From Paenibacillus rhizophilus (GTDB lineage Bacteria > Bacillota > Bacilli > Paenibacillales > Paenibacillaceae), in NCBI RefSeq assembly GCF_003854965.1, contig NZ_RQPI01000010.1, forward strand, positions 1-64,000: 64,000 nucleotides of DNA. Reading direction: 5' to 3'. Numbering within the stretch: the first letter of the stretch is position 1; the number at the start of each line of letters is the position of its first letter. Both the position numbers and the translations under genes were made by a program. Below are positions 52,043 to 60,900 of the stretch, piece after piece. The notes below the pieces were generated by a model. It did not search any database. It saw nothing but the letters and a program-made list of their open reading frames with translations, and was not told the origin of the DNA.

Positions 52043-53455
52043 GTGAGCAAGCTGTGGGGTGGACGTTTTACCAAAGGAACGAATAAGCTCGTGGAGGAAT
52101 ACACAGCCTCCATCGGCTTCGATAAAGCGCTGGCGGAAGAAGATGTGCAGGGCAGTCTGGCGCATGTGACGATGCTGGGCAAATGCGGGATTTTGCCGCA
52201 GGAAGATGTAGAGACGATTAAGAACGGACTTCAAAAGGTGCTGGAAAAGGTTCGCGCCGGAGAAGTCGAATTTTCCGTTTCGGATGAGGATATTCATATG
52301 AACATCGAGAAGCATCTGATCGAGGAAATCGGCCCGGTCGGCGGCAAGCTTCATACGGGACGCAGCCGCAACGACCAGGTGGCGACGGACATGCATCTGT
52401 ATTTGCGCAACCGGGTGGTGGAGCTTGTCGACCTGCTGCATGGGCTTCAGGAAGCGCTGATTGAGCAGGCCAAAGACAATGTGGAGACCATTGTGCCCGG
52501 ATATACGCATTTGCAGCGGGCCCAGCCGATTCTGTTCGCGCATCATCTCCTCGCCTATGTCTCGATGTTCCGCCGGGACGCGGAGCGGCTGAGTGACAGC
52601 TATAAGCGCATCAATGTGCTGCCGCTGGGCGCCGGAGCGCTGGCGGGAACGACTTTTCCGATCGATCGTCATTTTGTTGCGGAACAGCTTGGTTTTGATG
52701 GTGTTTATGAGAACAGTCTGGATGCCGTCAGCGACCGTGATTTTATCGTCGAATTTCTGGCGAACGCCTCGCTGATCATGACGCATCTGTCGCGCCTTAG
52801 CGAAGAGCTGGTGCTGTGGAGCAGCACGGAGTTCAGCTTTGTGGAGCTGGATGATGCCTTCTGCACAGGCAGCAGCATTATGCCGCAGAAGAAGAATCCG
52901 GACGTGCCGGAGCTTGTGCGTGGCAAGACGGGCCGTGTCTACGGTAACCTGATCGGCCTGCTGACGGTGCTGAAATCCCTGCCTCTGGCGTACAACAAAG
53001 ACATGCAGGAAGACAAGGAAGGCATGTTCGACACGGTAACGACGCTGACGGGCGCCCTTCAATTGTTCGCGCCGATGATTGCGACGATGAAGGTGAACAA
53101 GGGGCGGATGCGGGAAGCGGTCAATACCGATTTCTCCAACGCGACGGATATTGCGGATTTTCTGGTCGGCAAAGGACTGCCGTTCCGTCAGGCGCATGAA
53201 GTCATCGGAAAAACGGTGCTGTACTGCATCAATGAAGGCAAATTCCTGCTCGATCTGACGCTGGACGAATTCAAGCAGTTCTCGCCGCTGTTCGACGAGA
53301 ATATTTACGCGGTGCTTCAGCCGGAAGCGGTCGTCAATGCGCGCAACGTGTACGGCGGTACGGCAACTGTGCAGGTGCAGGCGGCGATCGTTAGGGCGGA
53401 AGAGAATCTGCTCGAAGCGAAAAAATGGGTTGCGGAGCTTGCGGAGAAACTTTAA
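52043..53455 (+). CDS. argH: Argininosuccinate lyase
   Basis: The opening [21 protein letters not shown], central [12 protein letters not shown] and [16 protein letters not shown], and the superfamily signature [20 protein letters not shown] (catalytic Ser in the loop) are all present. Length, 470 aa. It splits argininosuccinate to arginine and fumarate, the last step. GTG 52043 follows GAGGGGG. A strong terminator follows the gene. Confidence 0.97.
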   Translation: MSKLWGGRFTKGTNKLVEEYTASIGFDKALAEEDVQGSLAHVTMLGKCGILPQEDVETIKNGLQKVLEKVRAGEVEFSVSDEDIHMNIEKHLIEEIGPVGGKLHTGRSRNDQVATDMHLYLRNRVVELVDLLHGLQEALIEQAKDNVETIVPGYTHLQRAQPILFAHHLLAYVSMFRRDAERLSDSYKRINVLPLGAGALAGTTFPIDRHFVAEQLGFDGVYENSLDAVSDRDFIVEFLANASLIMTHLSRLSEELVLWSSTEFSFVELDDAFCTGSSIMPQKKNPDVPELVRGKTGRVYGNLIGLLTVLKSLPLAYNKDMQEDKEGMFDTVTTLTGALQLFAPMIATMKVNKGRMREAVNTDFSNATDIADFLVGKGLPFRQAHEVIGKTVLYCINEGKFLLDLTLDEFKQFSPLFDENIYAVLQPEAVVNARNVYGGTATVQVQAAIVRAEENLLEAKKWVAELAEKL

Positions 53456-53542
53456 GCGTGTTATCCGGCAAAAACAGATCCAAGAGGCCACTCGAGTAGA
53501 CATCACGGGTTCTGTTTTGAGGAACAAACAAAGTAATTCACT

Positions 53543-53586
53543 AAAAATGACATTCAAACTGGCAACAGTTGAATGTCATTTTTTCT
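53543..53586 (+). terminator. Terminator at the end of the arg cluster
   Basis: AAAATGACATTCAA-ACT pairs with AGT-TGAATGTCATTTT (about 15 bp) around GGCAAC, followed by T. Confidence 0.9.
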
Positions 53587-53842
53587 ATATACACAGGAGA
53601 ATAAAGTTTGGCATACGATCGACGCGATCAATAAAGTTTTTGACTTTGAAAGATGGTCAGTAAATTAGCTTAAGAGGGAACATTCCTGCGCGAATACATG
53701 TTTTTCCACTTAATTTCTTGCTATTGCAGAAATAGCTTGGAATTCCTGCACGATCGCAGCTCATTTCCAATCGATTAAAGGATCAACGAAAGAAGATGCA
53801 CTATTACAGTTTTGGCAGCACCGGAAAAGCACCCGTAGTGGA

Positions 53843-53905
53843 TAAGAGGAGACCACTTTCAAGTGGAGAAGGGCAGCTTTCTTAATAAGTGGTTTTATCC
53901 TCTTA
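53843..53905. repeat. Nested inverted repeats with alternative pairing
   Basis: TAAGAGGA (53843-53850) pairs with TCCTCTTA (53898-53905). ACCACTT (53852-53858) can pair either with the nearby AAGTGG (53861-53866) or with AAGTGGT (53887-53893). It lies just past the 3' end of the minus-strand esterase gene. The rest of the gap 53587-53913 shows nothing else convincing. Confidence 0.5.
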
Positions 53906-53913
53906 AAGTGAAT

Positions 53914-54699
53914 TTACCCTCGCAGAGGCAGCCAGGCCAGCACATCCTGAATTTTGGTATCCCAGTAACCCCATTCATGGCTTCCCGGGCCCTCCTCATA
54001 AGTTAAGGATAATGAAGTCGATCGGGCGGCGTCGCGAAAACGCAGATTGTCCTCGTACAGAAAATCCTCCGTACCGCAGCATTGGTAGAGCAGCGGCTTC
54101 GGTCCGCCCGAGGCGTCCGCCTTGCGGATTAAGGCTAAAAGGTCCTCATCGGTCCCCGAGATATCCTCCTTGCCAAAGATCAACTCAAATTCCCGTTTGG
54201 ACATCACGTTGCCATGTCTTAAATGGAGATTCGTCACATCCAGCGCTCCCGACAGGCTGGCCGCGGCGGCAAAAGCCTCCGGCTTACGAAGCCCCAGCTT
54301 GATTGCCCCGTACCCTCCCATCGACAAGCCCGCTACGAAATTATCCTCACGCTCCGCAGACAGCGGAAAGAACGAGCGCGCCAGCGCCGGCAGCTCCTCG
54401 CTGATAAAGGTCCAGTAGCTGCCTCCGGATGCCATGTCCGTGTAAAAACTGCGGTGCACCTGTGGCATAACGACCGCGATCCCCAAATCAGCGACATACC
54501 GCTCAATCGACGTGCGGCGCAGCCAAATGGAGTCGTCATCCGATAAGCCGTGCAGCAGATACAAGGTGGGATGGAGGGAAGTTCCCCGGGTGACGCCGCC
54601 CATTCCAATTTGCGTCTTCGTCTGCTGCGGCAGAATTACCGTCATCGACGTGCCCAGCCCCAAGGTTTCCGAATAAAACCGGCATTCAATCAAAGCCAT
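53914..54699 (-). CDS. Esterase, EstA/esterase-D-like alpha/beta hydrolase
   Basis: The protein (261 aa from ATG 54699, behind AAGGAGG on this strand) has [14 protein letters not shown], the nucleophile elbow GLSMGGYG (Ser about 120), an acidic residue in [12 protein letters not shown], and GSHEWGYWD with the catalytic His. This is the pattern of tributyrin esterase EstA and S-formylglutathione hydrolase-like enzymes. No signal peptide, so cytosolic. The natural substrate is not known. Confidence 0.88.
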   Translation of the reverse strand: MALIECRFYSETLGLGTSMTVILPQQTKTQIGMGGVTRGTSLHPTLYLLHGLSDDDSIWLRRTSIERYVADLGIAVVMPQVHRSFYTDMASGGSYWTFISEELPALARSFFPLSAEREDNFVAGLSMGGYGAIKLGLRKPEAFAAAASLSGALDVTNLHLRHGNVMSKREFELIFGKEDISGTDEDLLALIRKADASGGPKPLLYQCCGTEDFLYEDNLRFRDAARSTSLSLTYEEGPGSHEWGYWDTKIQDVLAWLPLRG

Positions 54700-54788
54700 A
54701 TCATCAAATCCTCCTTTCAGCCAAATCATAGCATAGTCTTTTACCGATATACATTGTAGAGAGTGCTAGATTCTCTCGGTGAAACTCA

Positions 54789-54817
54789 TTGTGGGTCTTA
54801 GGCCCACAGCATATAAT
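54789..54817 (+). promoter_or_regulatory. SigA-type promoter of the pilin-like operon
   Basis: TTGTGG (54789-54794) and TATAAT (54812-54817) are 17 bases apart. The inverted repeat GTGGG/CCCAC (54791-54807) fills the spacer, suggesting an operator. The start would lie about 60 bases before the first gene. Confidence 0.6.
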
Positions 54818-54885
54818 GATAGGAGAACTAGGTCTAAACGATGTGCAAACGCGAAATCATCATGCGGTCCGGAGGAAAGAAAACT

Positions 54886-55455
54886 ATGCGGTTCGACCTA
54901 AAACAGGAGCGGGGCTTCACCCTTATCGAGGTGCTCGCGGCAATTGTGATTTTATCCATCGTCTCCCTGGTCCTGACGTCATACTTCGTCAACGCGATGT
55001 CCTACTCGAAATCGAACCAGAACAAGACGATTATGGTCAATCTGGCGCGGAACGCGCTTTTTTATATGGAGAAGCAGGATTTTGAGAAAACGCAGGATTT
55101 TTTTGTCACTAAAGGCTACACGGTATCCGCCAATGTCTGCCAAATCGATGCCTGCGGCAACAATACCACCGCTGAAGGGCAGGCTTACCGGGATACTTTT
55201 GACACGGAGTCTTTGGCGAGTGTGCTGCATCCCCGGGTGAACGGCGTTACTTACACCATCGATGTCGTTTATCAGTCGGGTGTATGGGGCAACCAGCCCC
55301 AGCCAACGGGCGCGGTGTCAAGCATCCTTAACCAGTCATCTGTCCGGAGCTACTTGCTGCCGGTTAAAGTGGAGGTCAGACGTGCGAATACCGTGAGTCC
55401 ACCTGCCAATACCGTAGAGGTGGAGGGGTATATAACCGATGAACGAATTCGTTAG
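54886..55455 (+). CDS. Type IV pilin-like protein (prepilin)
   Basis: From ATG 54886 (behind GGAGGAAAG) the protein starts with a short charged leader, then the prepilin peptidase site and helix ERGFTLIEVLAAIVILSIV, with Glu at +5. About 170 residues of beta-rich, Ser/Thr/Asn-rich outer domain follow, with a cysteine pair near CQIDACG. It would be a minor pilin or pseudopilin. The stop overlaps the next gene. Confidence 0.88.
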   Translation: MRFDLKQERGFTLIEVLAAIVILSIVSLVLTSYFVNAMSYSKSNQNKTIMVNLARNALFYMEKQDFEKTQDFFVTKGYTVSANVCQIDACGNNTTAEGQAYRDTFDTESLASVLHPRVNGVTYTIDVVYQSGVWGNQPQPTGAVSSILNQSSVRSYLLPVKVEVRRANTVSPPANTVEVEGYITDERIR

Positions 55456-55963
55456 GCGCCTAAAAGCAGAGGAACGGGGTTTCACCCTGGTCGAGTTGAT
55501 CAGCTCGATTACGATTTTTGCCATGGTCTTGGGACTGATCTCTGGTGTGACGATGTTCGGCATGCGAAGCTATCACCAAATTACAGTACAGAACGCTTTG
55601 CGGGATGAGGCCGATCTCATTATGTCCACCATCATTACGAAGCTGTACACCTATGGTCCCGAACGAGTGCAGAACATAACCGGCGGCATTGAACTGATCA
55701 AAAGCGGTGCCAACCCGGAGATCATCGCTGTAAACGGCGATGAGATTGTTATTGCAACGGGCAGCACCGGCGCGGACTCCGGCTCCCCGATTGCCGTTCA
55801 ATCTAAACTGGAGGGGTCAACGATCACGTTGATCAAGACGGATGGAAGAACCGCACCGCTTGACACTCCCTATGAATCCGGGACCATTGAGATCAAGCTG
55901 GTGCTGAAATACCAAGGAAATGTAGAGGATAAGCTGGAGCTGAGCAGTCAATTCGGATTTTAG
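55439..55963 (+). CDS. Type IV pilin-like protein (PilW/ComGF-like)
   Basis: The prepilin signature ERGFTLVELISSITIFAMV lies at residues 12-30, followed by GVTMFGMRSYHQ and a 130-residue beta domain. Length, 174 aa. It overlaps the previous gene by 17 bases, so the two are translationally coupled. Likely a minor pilin that primes pilus assembly. Confidence 0.85.
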   Translation: MNEFVRRLKAEERGFTLVELISSITIFAMVLGLISGVTMFGMRSYHQITVQNALRDEADLIMSTIITKLYTYGPERVQNITGGIELIKSGANPEIIAVNGDEIVIATGSTGADSGSPIAVQSKLEGSTITLIKTDGRTAPLDTPYESGTIEIKLVLKYQGNVEDKLELSSQFGF

Positions 55964-55980
55964 GAGGTTCGGTTTACAAC

Positions 55981-57819
55981 ATGCGGAGGAGCGGTACTTC
56001 TGATCGTACAGACATGAGATTAGGACGGATAGGAGAGCGTTTGTCCTCCGAACAGGGCTCTGCTCTCGTGCTGGTCATGTTCATTGTGCTTTTGCTTACG
56101 ATTCTCGGAGTCGGTGTTCTTAGCGCAACTATCGGCGGAGCCACACGGACCGAAACGCGGGAGAACGATGTGCAGAGCATCCATTTGGCGCAGAAAAAAA
56201 TTGATGAAGTCATGGCGTATGTGACCGCCGATGTGAACCAAAAGATACAGAATTACATGGGCAGGCCGCAGGCGGATCTGGACCTTTCGATTCAAAACTT
56301 TTTGGTGTCCCTTAACAATGAGAAAAACGGCTTCGTCTCCAGCACAAGCCTGAATGGCGCAGCTAACGGGATTACAAGCATTACACTGGACAAGGGCGCC
56401 TCTACGAACAGCAAATATGTCATCGTGATCCGGGCGAATGCAACGGTCAACGGCGTCGTTCGGACGCTGCAGCAGAAAGTGGAAGTTTCAACATTTCCAG
56501 ACTTTTTGAATTATTCCCTCGGTTCCGAGGGAATCGTCTATTTGAACGGCGCGCCGTATATCGAGGGGAAGCTATATGCGGGTATCCAGCTAATGCTGAG
56601 CCCGGTGGCAAAATATAAATATTTTACCGAATCGACCAAGACGACCTTGTATCCCCGGATTGACGGAGAAGCGCAGGTGCAGTCGCTCAAGGATATGCGG
56701 TATTCAACGGACGGAACGGCTTATGAGGACATACCGGTGTCCGATAAAGAGACATACTCCAAGTTGGACGACCGCGTTAAGCAGGTGTACGAGAACTCCC
56801 AGGTCAAGAAGCAGTCAACCTTCGTGCAAATTGACGTCGAGGATTCCTTTCTGGACAAAGTCGCCGAAGCTTCGGGATCGGCTGGCAATAAGACGGAGTT
56901 CGCCGTTACTTACTTTGGTGCAGGGGGTAAAAACAGCGCAGAAACTCCAACGACAAGAGGAACAAGATTGGTAGATACGCTTCAGGAGCCTGCTGGAAAC
57001 ATAACCACATTAAAAATGCCTGTAAAGAGCGATTATGACCAATGGGTTGACAACACCTTGACCGCAGAAGAGCTGAAGTGGAAGAGGCAGGAACTTTATG
57101 ATGCGGCCGTTCGAGAGTTCAAGCAGAAACTTATAAGTCTCGGAACCAGCACAATTATCGATGGGAATCTGAACCTGGATGGCACCACCTATAATGAAAT
57201 TAAGGATCTGGCCAAGGCGCAGGGCACCGAAGAATCACACTGGCTCATTGTCAATGGGGACTTGACCGTGGACAATTCAACGATTCAAGCGAATATTCTG
57301 GTTACAGGCAATCTGCACATCAAGGGAGAGGTCAAGCTCGACTCCACGATGTTCGTGCTGGGGAGCACAGACGTTGTGAACGCCAACATTTCCGGCAAAA
57401 ATGATAAGGAACTCGTGCTTATCTCCAAAGGGTCCGTGCTGATCAACCGTATTGAGGAATTTAGAGATGAGGCGACTCGTTTGAAAGGCTTCTTTTATAC
57501 GGACAGTACGGCTGAGTTATACGGAGTGGGCTCCATCTTCTCGCTCGAAGGCGGATTTTTCGCCAAAGGCGATCTGACGATTAACGCGGTTGTCGGCAAA
57601 GTGTATCCGAATCCGGGACAGCCGGAGTTTCGGTTTGAGGATCAGAATCAGGAGGGAGAAGCCGCTGCCCGTTTCGTGATCCGCTATAATGAGGATGTCT
57701 TTGCCGATCAGCGGGTAGGGCTGCCGAGAGTGACCCAGGTCAATATTCATCTTAATCCGATTGAGCTTCTTGCCCAAACGGGGGAGACCGGTCAGACCGG
57801 GGACGGCAATCAGCCATAG
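55981..57819 (+). CDS. PilX-like pilus assembly protein, 612 aa
   Basis: Residues 20-60 read SSEQGSALVLVMFIVLLLTILGVGVLSA, the PilX N-terminal pattern (SEQGSALVLVMFIVLL), a single hydrophobic helix after a charged leader without a Glu+5 pilin site. The large remainder is beta-rich; residues 390-530 have a polymer-forming (bactofilin-like) repeat look (IDGNLNLDG, VNGDLTVDN, VTGNLHIKG). Much longer than usual PilX (150-200 aa), so it is probably a surface-exposed tip protein. Confidence 0.75.
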   Translation: MRRSGTSDRTDMRLGRIGERLSSEQGSALVLVMFIVLLLTILGVGVLSATIGGATRTETRENDVQSIHLAQKKIDEVMAYVTADVNQKIQNYMGRPQADLDLSIQNFLVSLNNEKNGFVSSTSLNGAANGITSITLDKGASTNSKYVIVIRANATVNGVVRTLQQKVEVSTFPDFLNYSLGSEGIVYLNGAPYIEGKLYAGIQLMLSPVAKYKYFTESTKTTLYPRIDGEAQVQSLKDMRYSTDGTAYEDIPVSDKETYSKLDDRVKQVYENSQVKKQSTFVQIDVEDSFLDKVAEASGSAGNKTEFAVTYFGAGGKNSAETPTTRGTRLVDTLQEPAGNITTLKMPVKSDYDQWVDNTLTAEELKWKRQELYDAAVREFKQKLISLGTSTIIDGNLNLDGTTYNEIKDLAKAQGTEESHWLIVNGDLTVDNSTIQANILVTGNLHIKGEVKLDSTMFVLGSTDVVNANISGKNDKELVLISKGSVLINRIEEFRDEATRLKGFFYTDSTAELYGVGSIFSLEGGFFAKGDLTINAVVGKVYPNPGQPEFRFEDQNQEGEAAARFVIRYNEDVFADQRVGLPRVTQVNIHLNPIELLAQTGETGQTGDGNQP

Positions 57820-57847
57820 ACAGAGCCGAATGAACGGCTATGAATTA

Positions 57848-57892
57848 AAGCAGCCGGTAGAAGCATTTGCTTCAACCGGCTGCTCTTTTTCA
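57848..57892. terminator. Bidirectional terminator between converging genes
   Basis: AAGCAGCCGGT pairs with ACCGGCTGCT around an inner stem GAAGC/GCTTC. A T run follows on the plus strand, and A-rich sequence before it serves the minus-strand gene. Confidence 0.88.
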
Positions 57893-57933
57893 ATTGAGAT
57901 ATACTATTGGCTTGGCATTCATGCTCGGCTTTG

Positions 57934-60900
57934 TCAGTAACGATGATCGGCCGTATCCGGATCAACAACCTTAATCGTGTAATAGGCGGTTGCTGTTTCT
58001 CCCGTTCCTTTTGGATAGGAAACCTTGATCCTCTCGGTCCCCTCCCGAATGCCGGTTATGATGACGGTGGATTTATTGGTAACGTTGAGCGTAACGGCCG
58101 GTGCCTCGTGATTGCCTTCGATTCTCCAAACCAGCTTTCCCGCCAGGCTTGCAGGAATATCGCCATAAGGATCGATCGTATGCAGGAGCGAATAGAGATT
58201 GAGTGACTGATTAATGCTAATTACGCCGTAATCCGGTGAGAATTCCAAATTCGGCTCGGATAATACCTTGATCGTGAATGGAGGGCTGGTGATTCCGGCT
58301 GCTGTCACAACCACCTGGATGCCTCCGCTAGGCTGGATACCTTTAAACTCAACAGTGTTACCGGCCGCATTAGCTTTGATAACGCCTTGATCATCGGTGA
58401 AGCCGCCGTAGCTTATGTCTCCATTATTGACAAGATGCCATTCATACTCCTCCTCAGGGGCAACTGGATCGGGCAATGCGGTCAAAGTAATCGTATTATT
58501 GACAAACACCGTTGAAAGGTACCCAATTGTCAGGGAGTTTAGTCCGACGGTAATTTCCTTGGTTTGGGTAATGGCTTCGTTAAACTGATCGCTGATTACC
58601 GAGACGGTAATCGTGTAGACGCCCGATTTCACTGCGGAGAAGTTGGCAGATCCCTGACTGCTTGTAATGGAAACTGGATTCCCCATGTTATCCACAGCGC
58701 TCCACGTATACTGTACTCCGGTCTCGTTCGAGTTCGAATAAGCCGCGGTCAAAGCCACGCTTTCGTTAATGACTACCCTATCTTTGTCGGCCCTCAGGCT
58801 CAATGTCCGATCGGCCGGCTTCGTTGGACTTGGGGAAGTCGTTGGGCTTGACGAAATTGTTGGACTTGGTGTAACCGATGGGCTTGGCTGAACCGATGGA
58901 CTTGGTGCCGGACTCGGCGGATTAAGAACCGTAACCGTAGCCGAAGAGTTCAGGTTTCTTCCATCGGTGGTAGAAGCCGTGATAACGGCGGTGCCTGCCG
59001 ACCTGCCATAGACGACGCCGCCCGAGTCGACGCTGACAATTGAATCGTTGCTGGAACTCCAGTTCAACGGGTCTGCCGCTCTGCTCGTCGGTTCAATCGT
59101 CCGGGACAATTTTTGCTGGTCCCCGATCAGTAAGGTGGTATCCGATACCGTGAGTCTGGTTATCCTTTCCACCGCTGTTACAGTCATCTTCGGAAAATAA
59201 AGGATAGTCGGTGACGGCGTTGTCGAAGGCGTCGGTACCGGCGACGGTGATGACGTTGGCGTCGGTGTTGCAGCAGGCGTTGCCGTCGGCATCACAATAG
59301 GCAGCGGGCCTGCATAGGACTTAATGTCGATCAGAGACGACGCATTGAGCGCTGCCGCGATAACGTTGCCGTGAATCTGCCCGTTGGTGAAGTTCAGAAC
59401 GCCCCTAGGCGCCAATACCGACCCGTTGATTTCCACTCCGGAAATGTTGACCGTCTCGGCATCCGGGAAGTTATAGATCACATGATCCCCGCTAACCCCG
59501 CTCGGCAGCCCGAAAGCCTTGTTCAAAGTAATAACATCCTTATCTTTATCCTTATCCTTTGTGGTAATCGTATAAATAATATTCTTGCCGGAAATCTGAG
59601 ATACATTGGGCCAGCCTGCATTTTCAAAAGTTTTAGATTCAATCTTGAAAGCAACGATGGAATCCGTTCCCGTGCCAGTTCCCGATAAATTGAGATCCTT
59701 ATCATAAGTTCCGTTAGGCGTAACATCCGCCAATTTATCCGAAAGAATCTGGTAGTAGGAGCGCGCCGCCTCGAAATCGATGAGTGATCCTTTTTTGTAC
59801 GTTCCGTTTAAGATATTGCCGCTGTCTACCTTCGTGTAGCTTCCTTGATGCAAAATATTGCCGTAAACGGTACCGTTTTGAAAATCAAGATCTCCGCCCG
59901 TGACGATCGCATAAGGAACGCGGCTACCATTGGATTCATTAATTTCTGCACCGCTGATTGTCGTGTTGCCTCCGGCCGCCAGGTTCCCTTTCAAGGAAGC
60001 TGTCACATTCGCTGGGCCGAATACGAAGGCGTTATAATCGCCCGCAATTCCCAGCGACGAGCCGGACGAGGAGACCGACGGGTCGAAGTTTGATGAAGCA
60101 GGGGTTGTCCCCGTTGCAGCCGGACTGGCCGTGGTCACTGTAGGCGACGGACTGGTTGTAGCCACAGCCGTAGGCGTCTCCGTTGCCGCCAAGACCGGAT
60201 GAACATCGACAAAGCTGACCTTGGCAGTGTCAAAATGGTACGTATTGGCGACGGCCGCTCGCACATTGATGCTGAAGACGATTGGACCGGCAGAGTCGGG
60301 CACGTAAGTCTTAACTCCGTCCACGGTCTTTAACGTATAGGTGATACTGCCAAGCGATTTACTCAATGTATATCCGGCTGATCCATCACCGGAAACACTT
60401 ATCCCCGCAGGCCAGTCGCCGTTTCGCTCCAGATTAGCGGGCAGCGTCTCAAGGAATCTGATGTCCGAGATGGTCAACGCTGCTGAGGATTGATTAGCGG
60501 TCCCCGCCTGATCGAACGGAATGGACTTCGGCTTAACCGAGTACGTAATGGTAAACGCCTCATCCATGGCAACCTCGCCGCTGGCGTTGACATTGGACGA
60601 CAGCGTACGCGTCAATTCCAGATTGGCGGAAGCCTTGAGGACGGTGATGTCAATGCTTGTCACGGTCAGCGCCCCCTGCTTGTCCCGGGCAGTGATTTCA
60701 ATGGTCAGCGGCCCGCCGTCCGGAAGCGGATTGGCGAAGGTTGCATGAACTGTTTTTCCCGAAAGTATGGAGGTTTCCGGCATTCCGGTGTTGGTTAAGT
60801 AGACGCCATTCGATTTGAAACGGATTGTCGTATATAATTCCTGATCTTCAGGGTCCGGATCTTCGACTTTGTAATCGACGGTAATCCCATTCTGATAAGT

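Noticed and set aside
51713..53557. 614-codon minus-strand ORF opposite argH
   Set aside because: Shadow frame; argH is clear on the plus strand.
53337..53663. Plus-strand ORF across the argH end
   Set aside because: Overlaps argH in another frame and runs through its terminator.
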